Positions 43,774-54,060 of a stretch of 64,000 bases of DNA are shown piece after piece (position 1 is the first letter of the stretch; each line of letters opens with the position of its first letter). The notes beneath the pieces are model-generated. The model was not told the origin of the DNA and did no database searches. It was given only the letters and a program-made list of their open reading frames with translations. The stretch lies in assembly GCA_017456605.1 (NCBI GenBank), contig JAFTJA010000004.1, forward strand, positions 1-64,000, read 5' to 3'. The position numbers were made by a program, and so were the translations under genes. Origin of the DNA: Clostridia bacterium. Its GTDB lineage: Bacteria; Bacillota; Clostridia; Monoglobales; Monoglobaceae.

Positions 43774-45678
43774 ATGAATACCGAAAAAACAAATGAAATT
43801 GCAAAAGAGCTGATATTCCTCTTTAATGAAGGGAAAAATTTCAAAAGCTACAATATTTTTGGCGCGCATAAGTGTTGTTTGGGCGGTGTAACGGGCTATC
43901 GCTTTGCGGTGTGGGCGCCGGGTGCGAAATCTGTGTCTGTGGTCTGCGACCGAAACGGCTGGGACAGGCGCAAAAACCCTATGGAGCGCCTGAACGGCGG
44001 AGTGTGGTGCGGGTTTGTTGAGGGACTGAGAGTTGGCGAAAATTATAAATTCAGCATAGAAGCCGAAACGGGTGATGTTTTTTTAAAGGCTGATCCCTTT
44101 GCCTTTTCAAGTCAGGTGCGGCCTGAGACGGCGTCAAAAATTGCGGATATGGATTATCTGTGGGGCGATAAAAAATGGCTTGATACGAGAGTGAAGACTG
44201 CACCCTACGACCAGCCCATGAATATTTATGAGCTTCATTTCGGGTCATGGAAAAGAAAAGAAGACGGAGAGCTTTTGACCTATGAAGAAATGGCAGAGGA
44301 GCTTATTCCCTATGTCAAAGAAATGGGATATACACATATAGAACTTATGCCTATGGCGGAGTATCCTTTTGACGGGTCGTGGGGGTATCAGATTACCGGA
44401 TATTTTTCTGCAAACAGCAGATACGGTGACCCCAAAGATCTTAAAATGTTTGTTGACAAATGTCACCGTGCGGGAATTGGCGTGATTGTTGACTGGGTTC
44501 CGGCGCATTTTCCACGGGATGCCCATGGGCTCAGGCTCTTTGACGGAACACCGCTTTTTGAGCATCCGGACTCACGGCTTGGCGAACACAAGGAATGGGG
44601 TACGCTGGTTTTCAACTGGGGCAAGACCGAAATTCATTCGTTTCTTATTTCAAATGCTATGTTCTGGCTTGAGGAATATCACGTTGACGGACTTCGTGTG
44701 GATGCGGTGTCAAGTATGCTTTATCTTGATTATAACAGACGTGACGGCGAGTGGGTGGCAAACCGCTATGGCGGAAATGAAAATCTTGAAGCCATTGAGT
44801 TTTTGCAGAAGCTCAACAGCGTTGTTTTTGAGCATTTTCCCAATGTGCTGATGATTGCTGAAGAGTCTACCGCTTGGGGTGGTGTTACAAAGCCTGTTTA
44901 TGAGGGCGGACTTGGGTTCAACTTCAAGTGGAATATGGGATGGATGAATGATGTTTTGAGGTATATGGCTCTTGACCCATATTTCAGAGGTTCAAATCAC
45001 GATATGCTGACATTTTCTATGATGTATGCCTATGCCGAGAATTATATCCTGCCCCTTTCCCACGACGAGGTGGTGCACGGAAAACGCTCACTTCTTGACA
45101 AGATGTATGGAAGCTATGAACAAAAATTCAAGAGTCTCAAGCTGCTTTATTTGTTTATGTATGCGCATCCGGGAAAGAAACTGCTGTTTATGGGCGGTGA
45201 AATGGGACAGTTTTCAGAATGGCGGTTTGACAGTGGGCTTGACTGGAACCTGCTTGAATATGACAGTCACAGGGGCGTTAAGGAATTTGTGAAGGATTTG
45301 AATATTTTCTACAAGGAAAACCGCTCTATGTATGAAAACGACCAGAACTGGCAAGGGTTTTCGTGGATAAACGAGGGTGACAGAGAACGGTCGGTGATAA
45401 GCTTTCTAAGAACAAGCAAAAGTCGTCGTGATACCACGATTGTCGTGGCAAATTTTGCGGCGCAAGACTATACGGACTATGAGATAGGCGTTCCGTCAAA
45501 AGGCGAATATGAAATTGTTCTTTGCAGCGAAGAAGGTCGTTATGGCGGCGAAATAAAGAAACTACAAAAGATGACTGCAAAAAAGTGCAAGGGAGGAAAG
45601 TTCCCGTATTCAATAAAGGTTGATTTGCCTGAGCTTTCGGGAATGTATATAAAGAAGGTAAAAAATCCAAGATTGTAA
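43774..45678 (+). CDS. glgB: 1,4-alpha-glucan branching enzyme
   Basis: A 634-aa GH13 enzyme that transfers alpha-1,4 segments to alpha-1,6 branch points. The CBM48 domain (YRFAVWAPGAKSVSVV) is followed by the barrel with ELMPMAEYPFDGSWGYQ, GLRVDAVSSMLY (nucleophile), IAEES and LSHDEVVHGK. AAAGGGGGAAA precedes the ATG. It is the first gene of the glycogen operon. Confidence 0.96.
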   Translation: MNTEKTNEIAKELIFLFNEGKNFKSYNIFGAHKCCLGGVTGYRFAVWAPGAKSVSVVCDRNGWDRRKNPMERLNGGVWCGFVEGLRVGENYKFSIEAETGDVFLKADPFAFSSQVRPETASKIADMDYLWGDKKWLDTRVKTAPYDQPMNIYELHFGSWKRKEDGELLTYEEMAEELIPYVKEMGYTHIELMPMAEYPFDGSWGYQITGYFSANSRYGDPKDLKMFVDKCHRAGIGVIVDWVPAHFPRDAHGLRLFDGTPLFEHPDSRLGEHKEWGTLVFNWGKTEIHSFLISNAMFWLEEYHVDGLRVDAVSSMLYLDYNRRDGEWVANRYGGNENLEAIEFLQKLNSVVFEHFPNVLMIAEESTAWGGVTKPVYEGGLGFNFKWNMGWMNDVLRYMALDPYFRGSNHDMLTFSMMYAYAENYILPLSHDEVVHGKRSLLDKMYGSYEQKFKSLKLLYLFMYAHPGKKLLFMGGEMGQFSEWRFDSGLDWNLLEYDSHRGVKEFVKDLNIFYKENRSMYENDQNWQGFSWINEGDRERSVISFLRTSKSRRDTTIVVANFAAQDYTDYEIGVPSKGEYEIVLCSEEGRYGGEIKKLQKMTAKKCKGGKFPYSIKVDLPELSGMYIKKVKNPRL

Positions 45679-45716
45679 AAATTGGATAATATAAATTCAA
45701 CAAGGAGGTTTTTGTT

Positions 45717-46994
45717 ATGAAATCAAAAGAATGTGTTGCAATGATTCTTGCGGGCGGACAGGGAAGCCGGCTTGGAATTCTCACCAAGGACATTGCAAAA
45801 CCAGCAGTTCCTTTTGGAGGGAAGTACAAGATTATTGACTTTCCGCTTAGCAACTGCGCGCATTCAGGCATAACGGCAGTTGGTGTGCTTACGCAATACC
45901 AGCCTCTTGAACTGAATACTTATATCGGAAACGGACAGCCATGGGATCTTGACAGAAATGATGGAGGTGTTTATGTTCTTCCGCCGTATGTTTCTGCAGA
46001 AAAAGGTGAGTGGTACAAGGGGACAGCCAATGCGATTTATCAGAACATTGGTTTTATCAGCGGGTTTGACCCCAAGTATGTGGTTATTCTTTCTGGTGAC
46101 CATATTTATAAAATGGATTATTCAAAGATGATAAAGGCGCACAAGGCGGCAGAGGCTGCGGCTACCATCGCGGTGATTGAGGTGCCCTGGGATGAGGCGT
46201 CAAGGTTTGGTATTATGAATACCGACGAAGATATGAATATTGTAGAATTTGAAGAAAAACCCAAAAAACCAAAGAGCAACCTTGCATCGATGGGTGTTTA
46301 TGTTTTCAGTTGGGATATTCTTAAAAAGTATCTTATTGCTGATGAAAATGACCCCAATTCGGATAACGATTTCGGGAAAAACATCATTCCTGCTATGCTC
46401 CGCGACCAAAACAAGATGCTTGCATACAGATTTGACGGATATTGGAAGGATGTGGGCACAATCCAGAGCCTTTGGGAGGCGAATATGAATCTCCTTTCCG
46501 AAAACCCCGGTTATGAGATTAATGACCCGGGTTGGAAGATTTTCAGCCGCAATCCGGCAAAACCGCCGCACTATATAGCACCTAAGTCAAAGGTGAAGAA
46601 TTGCTACATTACTGAAGGCTGTGAGATTTTTGGCGATGTAGAGAATTCTGTTATTTTTCAGGGAGTTACCATTGAAGAGGGCGCCGTGGTGCGGGATTCG
46701 GTTATCTTCCCTGATGCGTACATCGGGAAAAATGCTGTAGTAAACAAAGCGATGATTGGTACGGATGCATATATTTCGGAAAACAGCGAAATAGGAAGTG
46801 CAGACGACGATTCTGTCAAGGATTTTTACAATACGAAAATCTGCTCGGATGATATTACCCTTATCGGTCCCAATGTCAGCGTTGCAGAGGGGATAAAGGT
46901 GGCAAGCTGCTCTATGGTTACAAGAAATATCAAAAAGCCGTCTGTTGAGAAAGCTGCCGGTAAAAAATCTGTGAAAGGAACGGCTACGGCCTGA
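45717..46994 (+). CDS. glgC: Glucose-1-phosphate adenylyltransferase
   Basis: A 425-aa enzyme making ADP-glucose. Motifs: [20 protein letters not shown] (nucleotide binding), [15 protein letters not shown], and [15 protein letters not shown] left-handed beta-helix with hexapeptide repeats follows ([16 protein letters not shown]). AAGGAGG lies before the ATG. GlgC usually pairs with GlgD in firmicutes; glgD follows. Confidence 0.97.
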   Translation: MKSKECVAMILAGGQGSRLGILTKDIAKPAVPFGGKYKIIDFPLSNCAHSGITAVGVLTQYQPLELNTYIGNGQPWDLDRNDGGVYVLPPYVSAEKGEWYKGTANAIYQNIGFISGFDPKYVVILSGDHIYKMDYSKMIKAHKAAEAAATIAVIEVPWDEASRFGIMNTDEDMNIVEFEEKPKKPKSNLASMGVYVFSWDILKKYLIADENDPNSDNDFGKNIIPAMLRDQNKMLAYRFDGYWKDVGTIQSLWEANMNLLSENPGYEINDPGWKIFSRNPAKPPHYIAPKSKVKNCYITEGCEIFGDVENSVIFQGVTIEEGAVVRDSVIFPDAYIGKNAVVNKAMIGTDAYISENSEIGSADDDSVKDFYNTKICSDDITLIGPNVSVAEGIKVASCSMVTRNIKKPSVEKAAGKKSVKGTATA

Positions 46995-47005
46995 GGTGAA
47001 TGATT

Positions 47006-48136
47006 ATGGTAAACAACAATACACTGGGTTTGATTTTTTCTGAAAATTCAGAAGCATCTTTGGGCGAGCTTATGAAATTCCGTTCGCTGGCTGCGGTGCC
47101 TGTGGGCGGACGATACAGAATTATTGACTTTATGCTTTCAAATATGGTGAATTCGGGAATTGCGAATGTGGGCATTACTGCAGGGTTTAAAAATCGTTCC
47201 CTCACTGACCACGTGGGAAGCGGAAGAGCCTGGGATTTGGCTCGAAAGGAGACCGGTCTTTTCATCCTGCCGCCTCCGGAAACCATTGATTTGAACGGTC
47301 GCATTATGGGTGGAATTGACTACCTCAGCGGTGCTATGAGCTATCTAAACCGCAGCCGTCAGGAATATGTTATGCTCAGCGACTGTAATACAATCTGCAA
47401 TATTGACCTTGAAAAGGTTATGGATTTCCATTTTGAAAAGGACGCAGATATAACTGTTGTATACACCGAGGAGCCAAACCTCGGCCCCAGGGAGCTTGAG
47501 AAACACATTCTTTTTGGTGTTGCGGATGACGGAAGTGTTTCTGACATTCAGATTTATCCAAAGAAGCAAAAGTCAGATGCTGCATATATGCATATGTTTT
47601 TCATCAAAAAGAGCCTTTTGATTGAGCTTATTGAAGATTGTCTTGCTCATGATGAGCATGTTATCTCAAAAAACATACTTCTGGCAAATTTGGGCAAGCT
47701 AAGAATTTTTGCCTATAAGTTTGAGGGATATAAGAAGAAAATTGACACCATTGATGCATTTTTTGAATTCAATCTTGAACTTCTTCGGGAAGATGTGAGA
47801 CGCGAGCTTTTTGGCGAGGATAAAAAGAGCATCTATACAAAGGTGAAGGACAGCGTTCCTACTAAGTACGGACGTGAGGCAGAGGTCAAAAATTCGTTTA
47901 TTGCCGATGGCTGTGAGATTTATGGCGAGGTTGAAAACTGTATTGTGTTCCGCGGCGTAAAAATCGGCAAGGGCGCAAAGGTGAAAAATTCTGTCATAAT
48001 GCAAAAGTCTCAGATTATGGACAACTGCACTGTTGACAATGTGATTTTTGACAAAGAGGTTATTTTGTGCAGCGGAAAGAGCCTTGTGGGCGAAAGCACA
48101 TATCCTCTGGTAATCGGAAAGAGAAAGGTTGTCTAA
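47006..48136 (+). CDS. glgD: GlgC-like regulatory subunit GlgD
   Basis: A 376-aa relative of GlgC lacking the GGxGxRL nucleotide motif: the N-terminus reads LGLIFSENSEASLGELMKFR, then VGGRYRIIDFMLSNMVNSG. It keeps the C-terminal beta-helix. In Bacillus GlgD is not catalytic but activates GlgC. The start is one of two ATGs (47000 or 47006), and I chose the one better spaced from GAGGTGA. Glycogen synthase follows. Confidence 0.93.
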   Translation: MVNNNTLGLIFSENSEASLGELMKFRSLAAVPVGGRYRIIDFMLSNMVNSGIANVGITAGFKNRSLTDHVGSGRAWDLARKETGLFILPPPETIDLNGRIMGGIDYLSGAMSYLNRSRQEYVMLSDCNTICNIDLEKVMDFHFEKDADITVVYTEEPNLGPRELEKHILFGVADDGSVSDIQIYPKKQKSDAAYMHMFFIKKSLLIELIEDCLAHDEHVISKNILLANLGKLRIFAYKFEGYKKKIDTIDAFFEFNLELLREDVRRELFGEDKKSIYTKVKDSVPTKYGREAEVKNSFIADGCEIYGEVENCIVFRGVKIGKGAKVKNSVIMQKSQIMDNCTVDNVIFDKEVILCSGKSLVGESTYPLVIGKRKVV

Positions 48137-48171
48137 AATATTTATTTGGACCACGAGAAAGGAGTTTTGGT

Positions 48172-49596
48172 GTGAATATACTGATGCTGTCATCTGAGGT
48201 TGCGCCTTTTGCAAAGTCAGGGGGACTTGGCGATGTTTTGGGGGCACTTCCCGGGAGCCTGGCTGCCCTTGGACATGATGTAAGGGTTATGCTTCCAAAG
48301 TATGGGCTTATTGCCGAAAAATTTTTGAGCGAGATGGAATATCTGCTTTATACCTATATCCCTTTGGGGTGGCGGAATAAATATTGCGGTGTTTTTTCAA
48401 TCAAAAAGCAGGGTGTTACCTATTATTTTGTGGACAATGAAGAATATTTCGGCGAAAAGTGTCTTTACCGATGGGATGATCTTGAACGGTTTTCGTTTTT
48501 TGACAAGGCGGCCCTTGAGCTTTTGCCAAAGCTTGATTTCAAGCCTGACGTTATTCATTGCCACGACTGGCAGACGGGGGCTGTTCCCGTTATACTTGAG
48601 GGGTATTATAAGAAAAATGAGTTTTATCGGGATATAAGAACGGTTTTCACCATTCACAATCTCAAATATCAGGGGATTTATTCAATAGATGCGGTGAAAG
48701 ATTTTCTTTCTCTTGATGATTCGTTTTTTACCAATGACAAGCTGGAATTTCACGGCTGTGCAAACCTTATGAAGGCGGGAATAACCTATTCAATGGCTGT
48801 TACCACGGTGAGTCCCACTTATGCGGAGGAAATCAAGACGCCCACGGGCGGCGAATCTCTTGACGGGCTACTTTCTGCCCGAAGCAATGCTCTTTACGGG
48901 ATTTTAAACGGAATTGATTATGACGAATATAATCCCAAAACAGACCCGTATATTGAGCATAATTATACATCAAGAAGTGTCATAAACGGCAAGAAGAAAA
49001 ACAAGATGGCGCTGCAATCCCAGCTTGGGCTCCCTGTTGATGGTGAAAAGGTCATGATTGGTCTTGTGTCAAGACTGGTTGACCAGAAAGGCATTGACAT
49101 AATTGCCGAGGCTATGGAAGAACTGGTTGGACTTGATATGCAATTCGTAATTGTGGGCACAGGTGAAGAAAAGTATGAAAATATGTTCCGCCATTATGCG
49201 TGGTGCAATCCCGAAAAGGTGTCTGCAAATATTATGTTCAGTAACGAGCTTGCACATCGGGTTTATGCCGCATCGGATTTATTCCTGATGCCGTCGTTGT
49301 TTGAGCCTTGCGGACTTGGACAGCTGATTGCCCTATCTTATGGCACAATCCCTATTGTGCGTGAGACAGGGGGACTCAAGGACACCATTGTTTCATACAA
49401 TGAGTTCACCGATGAGGGCAACGGTTTTAGCTTCTATGCACCAAACAGCCACGATATGATGTATACCATACGGCGTGCCATCAGCTTTTTTGCTGACAAG
49501 GCTGTGTGGGAAAAGCTGGCAAAGCGTGCCATAGCTCAGGAGTTTTCCTGGGAGGGCTCGGCAAAGGAATATGAAAAAATATATTTTAGCTTGTAA
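48172..49596 (+). CDS. glgA: Glycogen synthase (ADP-glucose)
   Basis: A 474-aa GT5 enzyme. The GTG start at 48172 follows AAAGGAG. It has MLSSEVAPFAKSGGLGDVLG with the KxGGL ADP-glucose motif at the N-terminus, HCHDWQTG and TIHNLKYQG, and FEPCGLGQLIALSYGT at the C-terminal active site. It adds glucose from ADP-glucose to the glycogen chain end. Confidence 0.97.
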   Translation: MNILMLSSEVAPFAKSGGLGDVLGALPGSLAALGHDVRVMLPKYGLIAEKFLSEMEYLLYTYIPLGWRNKYCGVFSIKKQGVTYYFVDNEEYFGEKCLYRWDDLERFSFFDKAALELLPKLDFKPDVIHCHDWQTGAVPVILEGYYKKNEFYRDIRTVFTIHNLKYQGIYSIDAVKDFLSLDDSFFTNDKLEFHGCANLMKAGITYSMAVTTVSPTYAEEIKTPTGGESLDGLLSARSNALYGILNGIDYDEYNPKTDPYIEHNYTSRSVINGKKKNKMALQSQLGLPVDGEKVMIGLVSRLVDQKGIDIIAEAMEELVGLDMQFVIVGTGEEKYENMFRHYAWCNPEKVSANIMFSNELAHRVYAASDLFLMPSLFEPCGLGQLIALSYGTIPIVRETGGLKDTIVSYNEFTDEGNGFSFYAPNSHDMMYTIRRAISFFADKAVWEKLAKRAIAQEFSWEGSAKEYEKIYFSL

Positions 49597-49622
49597 TGTA
49601 ATCTTGGAGGAAATTTAGCAAA

Positions 49623-52070
49623 ATGAACAAGACAGAAAAGAAGATGCTTAAGGAAAAAATAAAGAGCAGCATTTCAGGAAAGCTGCGCAGATATTTTGGA
49701 AAAACTATTGAAAATGCAACCCCTGACCAGATTTATAAGGCTTGTGCCTTCACTGTCAGGGACGAAATCATGGAAGAGTGGGCAAAGTCAAGAGAGCTTC
49801 TTGAAAACAGCCATAAAAAAGAACTCTATTATCTTTCATTTGAGTTTTTGATGGGCAGAGCACTCGGAAACAACATAATGAACATTATGCAGACCGAAAT
49901 TTATCAGGAGGCACTCTCTGAGCTTGGGCTTGATTTGTCAACGATTGAGGAAACGGAAAACGATGCCGGACTTGGAAACGGCGGACTTGGAAGACTTGCA
50001 GCATGTTTTCTCGATTCCCTTTCAACTCTTGAACTTCCGGCGTTTGGCTGTGGAATTCGGTATGAATATGGTCTTTTCAAGCAGAAAATAGTTGACGGAT
50101 ATCAGATAGAAATGCCTGACCCGTGGCTTGAAGACGGAAATGTGTGGGAGGTTGAAAGACCCGAAGACAGTGTTGAAGTTCACTATAACGGACGGATTGA
50201 GGAATATTTTGAAGACAACCGTATGAAATTCCGCCACGTGGATTATAACACAGTAATCGGTGAGCCTTATGATATGCCGATTTCGGGCTATAATTCAAAG
50301 CTTGTGAACACTTTAAGACTTTGGCGGGCACGTTCCCCCAAAATCATCAATATGAGCGAATTTAACCGTGGTGACTATACCATGGCGGTAAAGGACAAGG
50401 AACTTGCAGAGGTGGTTTCTCAGGTGCTTTATCCTGAGGATAATCATTATGAGGGAAAGCTACTCAGGCTTAAACAGCAGTATTTCTTTGTTTCTGCCAC
50501 AATTCAGTGGATTCTTGCAAAGCAAAAGCGTCGTGGGCATAACCTCTGGGAGCTTCCCAAGTATGTTCAAATTCACATAAACGACACTCATCCTACCATT
50601 GCAATTCCTGAAATGATGAGAATACTTATGGATGAAGAAAACTTTGGTTGGGATGAGGCATGGGATATTGTGCAAAAAACTTTTGCGTATACAAACCATA
50701 CCATTATGGCAGAGGCTCTTGAAAAGTGGCCCATGTCAATGGTTGAAAGCTTGCTCCCCAGAGTTGCTATGATTATCAAGGAAATTGACCGCAGACAGCG
50801 TGAATTTTTGACATCAAGGTTTGGAAATGACATAGGAAAGATTGAATATATGTCTGTTATTTCAAACGGTCAGGTTAATATGGCAAACCTTTGCTTGACT
50901 TCCTGCCACAGCATAAACGGTGTTGCAGCACTCCATACCGAAATCCTTAAAAATGAAACATTCAGGGATTATTACAGCGTATATCCCGAAAAGTTCAAAA
51001 ACGTTACAAATGGTGTGACGCCAAGACGTTGGTTGCTTCAGGCAAACCCTGAACTTGCGGGGCTTATAACAGAGTCAATAGGCGATGGTTGGATAAAAAA
51101 TGCCGAAAAGCTCGAAGGTCTTGAAAAATTTGCAGATGATGGGGCGTTCCGCGAAAAATTTGCCAAAATCAAGCAGGATAACAAGCTGAAATTGGCTGAG
51201 TACATCAAAGAGCATAACGGAATTTTGGTTGACCCCAATTCGCTTTTCGATGTTCAGATAAAAAGACTTCACGAATATAAGCGGCAGCTTATGAAAGTGA
51301 TGCACATAATTTATCGCTACAAGATGATAACCGAAAATCCAAGCCAGGCGAGTATGCTTCCTGAAACCTTTATCTTCGGGGCGAAGGCGGCACCTGGGTA
51401 TCATACGGCAAAACTGATTATAAAGCTTATCAACAACGTTGCAGACGTGGTGAACCGTGACCCCAGAACAAAGGACATATTGAAGGTTGTGTTTATTGAA
51501 AATTACAGCGTTTCAACTGCAGAAAAGATTGTTGCTGCGGCGAACCTCAGTCAGCAGATTTCAACGGCCAGCAAGGAGGCATCCGGCACAGGCAATATGA
51601 AGCTTATGCTAAACGGTGCACTGACCATAGGAACCCTTGACGGCGCGAATGTTGAGATTGCTGAACGTGTAGGACTTGACAATATTTATATCTTTGGACT
51701 TACTTCTCAGGAGGTTCTCAATATCTATGCGTCAGGACATTCGGGAAGCCCTGAGGTTTATTCACAGAATATGGTTATAAAGGGGATTGTTGACACCTTT
51801 ATTGACGGCACTTTCACCCCCGACAACCAGAATCTCTTCAGGGAGCTTTATCACAGTCTTGTGTTTGGAAACGGCTTTGCCGACCCATATCTCCTGCTCC
51901 GTGATTTTGAGTCTTATCTTGACGCGAGTCACTTGGTGGCAAAGGATTTCCAAAGACCTGAAATATGGAACAAAAAGGCTATCATAAATGTTTCAAAAGC
52001 AGGCTTCTTCTCCAGTGACCGTTCAATAATGGATTATAATGATACAATCTGGGGACTTGAGAAAATATAA
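49623..52070 (+). CDS. glgP: Glycogen phosphorylase
   Basis: An 815-aa GT35 enzyme releasing glucose-1-phosphate. It has LSFEFLMGRALGNN, DAGLGNGGLGRLAACFLDSL, and the pyridoxal phosphate site EASGTGNMKLMLNGALTIGT with the binding Lys. GGAGGAAATT precedes the ATG at 49623. It is last in the operon, so synthesis and breakdown enzymes are co-transcribed. Confidence 0.97.
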   Translation: MNKTEKKMLKEKIKSSISGKLRRYFGKTIENATPDQIYKACAFTVRDEIMEEWAKSRELLENSHKKELYYLSFEFLMGRALGNNIMNIMQTEIYQEALSELGLDLSTIEETENDAGLGNGGLGRLAACFLDSLSTLELPAFGCGIRYEYGLFKQKIVDGYQIEMPDPWLEDGNVWEVERPEDSVEVHYNGRIEEYFEDNRMKFRHVDYNTVIGEPYDMPISGYNSKLVNTLRLWRARSPKIINMSEFNRGDYTMAVKDKELAEVVSQVLYPEDNHYEGKLLRLKQQYFFVSATIQWILAKQKRRGHNLWELPKYVQIHINDTHPTIAIPEMMRILMDEENFGWDEAWDIVQKTFAYTNHTIMAEALEKWPMSMVESLLPRVAMIIKEIDRRQREFLTSRFGNDIGKIEYMSVISNGQVNMANLCLTSCHSINGVAALHTEILKNETFRDYYSVYPEKFKNVTNGVTPRRWLLQANPELAGLITESIGDGWIKNAEKLEGLEKFADDGAFREKFAKIKQDNKLKLAEYIKEHNGILVDPNSLFDVQIKRLHEYKRQLMKVMHIIYRYKMITENPSQASMLPETFIFGAKAAPGYHTAKLIIKLINNVADVVNRDPRTKDILKVVFIENYSVSTAEKIVAAANLSQQISTASKEASGTGNMKLMLNGALTIGTLDGANVEIAERVGLDNIYIFGLTSQEVLNIYASGHSGSPEVYSQNMVIKGIVDTFIDGTFTPDNQNLFRELYHSLVFGNGFADPYLLLRDFESYLDASHLVAKDFQRPEIWNKKAIINVSKAGFFSSDRSIMDYNDTIWGLEKI

Positions 52071-52077
52071 ATGAAAA

Positions 52078-52108
52078 AAGGGATTAAACCGGATGGTTTA
52101 ATCCCTTT
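52078..52108. terminator. Terminator of glg operon
   Basis: GGGATTAAACC-GGAT-GGTTTAATCCC then TTT, between glgP and the convergent pseudogene. Confidence 0.85.
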
Positions 52109-52124
52109 GAAATTTTGTGTTTAT

Positions 52125-53032
52125 TTATCCCCAGATACTGAGCCAGAACGGAATACTGAACAGTGCCCCGATTACAGAAACAAGGGCAAGACCTGCTCCG
52201 ATTTTGCAGTTCTTTCCCACAAGCTTTGGGAAAACAATGGTGTTGAGCCCGCAGGGCATTGCGAAGACCATAAGCGAGATGGTTGTGATTTCCCGGCCAA
52301 AGAGTGCATAAAGAACTCCGCCTACAGCAGCAGGTATAACAAAAAGCCTGATTGCGGTCATTATGTATATGCGGATGTCGGTGAGAAGAGAGAAAAGCTT
52401 TTGCTCAGAAATTACAATTCCCATAAGCAGCATTGAAACTGCTCCTGCGCAGCCGCTGGCACTGGTTAAAACCGAATTTGCGATTGATGGTACGGAAAGC
52501 CCGAAAAGTCCCCAGATACAGCCGATAAGGGTCGCAACAAACATGGGATTAAAATCTTTTTAAGTGAAAATTTGCCTGTTCCGGTAAGAAGACGGTAACC
52601 TTCGGTGTTTGTGTAGATTGAAATGGGAAGACCAAAAAGCATTATGTTAAGCAGTGCGGTTTCGCCGTAGATTGCTTCTGCCAGAACATAACCCATATAA
52701 CCAAAGTTGGGAATGGTTTGGCTGTATTGAAAGATGTTTCTTTCATAATGGTCGCGGCTGAAAAGCTTTGCGGTCTGTTTTGTTATGATTACCAAAACAA
52801 TGAGAATCGCAAGGGAAATAAGGAGCAGATTATACTTTGTGGATATGTACTCTGCGGTGAAGTTCCCCGCAAAGGTTTTGAAAAATTTTGCGGGCATAAA
52901 GACATAAACCATCAGAACTGACAAAAGTTTGGAATGTTGTTTGTTGATAATCCCTGCTTTTGCCAAAATATAGCCAATGATTGAAAAGATAAAAAGAACA
53001 GCTACTTGCTAGAAGACTATTGATGTTGCCAT
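52125..53032 (-). pseudogene. AEC-family transporter, broken
   Basis: An auxin-efflux-carrier-type permease of about 300 codons. From the ATG at 53032 (AGAGGTG upstream) it reads MATSIVF and meets TAG at 53011-53009. The frame resumes with QVAVLFIFSIIGYILAKAGI and continues through LLISLAILIVLVIITKQ. A second lesion, a one-base loss near 52550, shifts it just before NPMFVATLIGCIWGLFG. The C-terminal half runs to 52125. Two independent lesions make it inactive. Confidence 0.88.
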
Positions 53033-53055
53033 TTTTAAAGCACCTCTTTTGAAAT

Positions 53056-53577
53056 TTATTTATAGTTTTTTATGTGGCGAAAGGTTTCGTTTTCGCCTTT
53101 TTCTGAGAGCATAACGAGCCAGCTTTCAAGAATTTCGGATGTTTCGGGGTGAATGGCACGATTTGCCTTTCCGCGGCGGAAGTATTCAAGAGGGTGATTT
53201 TCTGTATAGTTTTTGCCCTGATAGATTTTGCTTGCCGCAACTCGGTCACAAAACATCTCTTTCACAAAAATGAGGGGCATTTTGACGGGCCCCACGGTTT
53301 TTGTCTCGGGGTTATAGTCTGTCCAGTATTCAAAGTGGTGTCGGTTTCTGCCCTTGTGATGAAGCCATGCCGAAGAATAACCAAATTCTTCGCGCTCTGC
53401 TTCGTTGGGGCTTCGGGTGCCCCTGAAAAATTTCACACCCGGCAAAAATTCGGTGGGTGAATACTTTGAAAGGTCATGAAGCAGTCCCCGAAGAGGGATG
53501 CCTGCTTTGAAACAGTGAATTCTCACCTTGCGGCGGTGGCGCATCAGCGTTGAAAGATGACCGAAAAAATTGTTCAT
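53056..53577 (-). CDS. DUF5662-like protein
   Basis: A 173-aa soluble protein starting MNNFFGHLSTLMRHRRKVRI. It has clustered His/Asp residues (LLHDLSKYSPTEF, SSAWLHHKGRNRHHFEYW) that recall a metal-dependent HD-type fold. I recognise the family as DUF5662 (often in firmicutes and their phages); function unknown. The C-terminal half has HPLEYFRRGKANRAIHPET. It may share a promoter region with the following RNA element. Confidence 0.8.
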   Translation of the reverse strand: MNNFFGHLSTLMRHRRKVRIHCFKAGIPLRGLLHDLSKYSPTEFLPGVKFFRGTRSPNEAEREEFGYSSAWLHHKGRNRHHFEYWTDYNPETKTVGPVKMPLIFVKEMFCDRVAASKIYQGKNYTENHPLEYFRRGKANRAIHPETSEILESWLVMLSEKGENETFRHIKNYK

Positions 53578-53704
53578 GATTTAATCCCCTTGTTTTGAAA
53601 TCAACGTTAATATTTTACCACAAGCAAAATGTAAATACAAGGGGGCTTGAATAAAAAAGTTTTTATGTTTTTCTTGCATTTAGATTTGATGTGTGGTAAC
53701 AAAA

Positions 53705-53853
53705 GGAGCTATGCATTTTTCGGTGTGTGGCTCTGTGCTGCACATTTTTTTGTTTTTAATTATGCGTATCACAACGGCTGGTTTTGCGACAAACGACAAA
53801 AGTCCTGCTCTGTACGAAAGTCTCTTTGGCAAATCGTATAGGCAGGATTTTTG
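53705..53853 (+). ncRNA. Structured RNA element, class unknown (copy B)
   Basis: Similar to the 3' half of the element at 27691-27914. ATGCAT (53711-53716) pairs with ATGCGT (53762-53767), TTTTTCGGTGTGTGG is shared, the inner hairpin is weaker, and GACAAAAG leads into a GTCCTGC...GCAGGAT terminator with T5. No clear promoter is seen; TTGCAT-17-TAACAA near 53675 is poor. The gene downstream on + is tmk, 550 bp away, so it is not an obvious leader. Confidence 0.5.
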
Positions 53854-53862
53854 CCTTAAAAA

Positions 53863-53905
53863 AACAATACCGGCAGCCCCAATATTGGGACCACCGGCAT
53901 TTTTG
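53863..53905 (-). terminator. Terminator of the micropeptide genes
   Basis: On the minus strand a GCCGGTGGTCCC...GGGGCTGCCGG hairpin is followed by a T-run, just downstream of the micropeptide at 53914. Confidence 0.75.
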
Positions 53906-53913
53906 GTTAAGTT

Positions 53914-54018
53914 TTAGCAGCCGCAACCGCAGCCAGAGTTGTTATTGCCACCACAGCAGCAGCTTATGAGAAGGATTAAAACGATAATCCAGAGACAGTT
54001 GTTATCACCGAAGCACAT
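53914..54018 (-). CDS. 34-aa Cys-rich membrane micropeptide
   Basis: It starts MCFGDNNCLWIIVLILLISC and ends in Gly/Asn, then alternating Gly-Cys. AAAGGAGGTG precedes the ATG. One short hydrophobic helix flanked by CCC and GCGCGC suggests a membrane peptide of the small YjcZ/CYSPEC type made by spore-forming firmicutes; this is a guess. It is a paralogue of the peptide at 54061. Confidence 0.65.
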   Translation of the reverse strand: MCFGDNNCLWIIVLILLISCCCGGNNNSGCGCGC

Positions 54019-54060
54019 ACAGGACACCTCCTTTCATAAATTACTGGTTTGCTGAAGCTT

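Noticed and set aside
53693-53917. A 74-codon + frame with resemblance to the frame at 27721
   Set aside because: The protein-level similarity follows from the shared RNA element; stem changes keep base pairing rather than codons, and there is no ribosome site.
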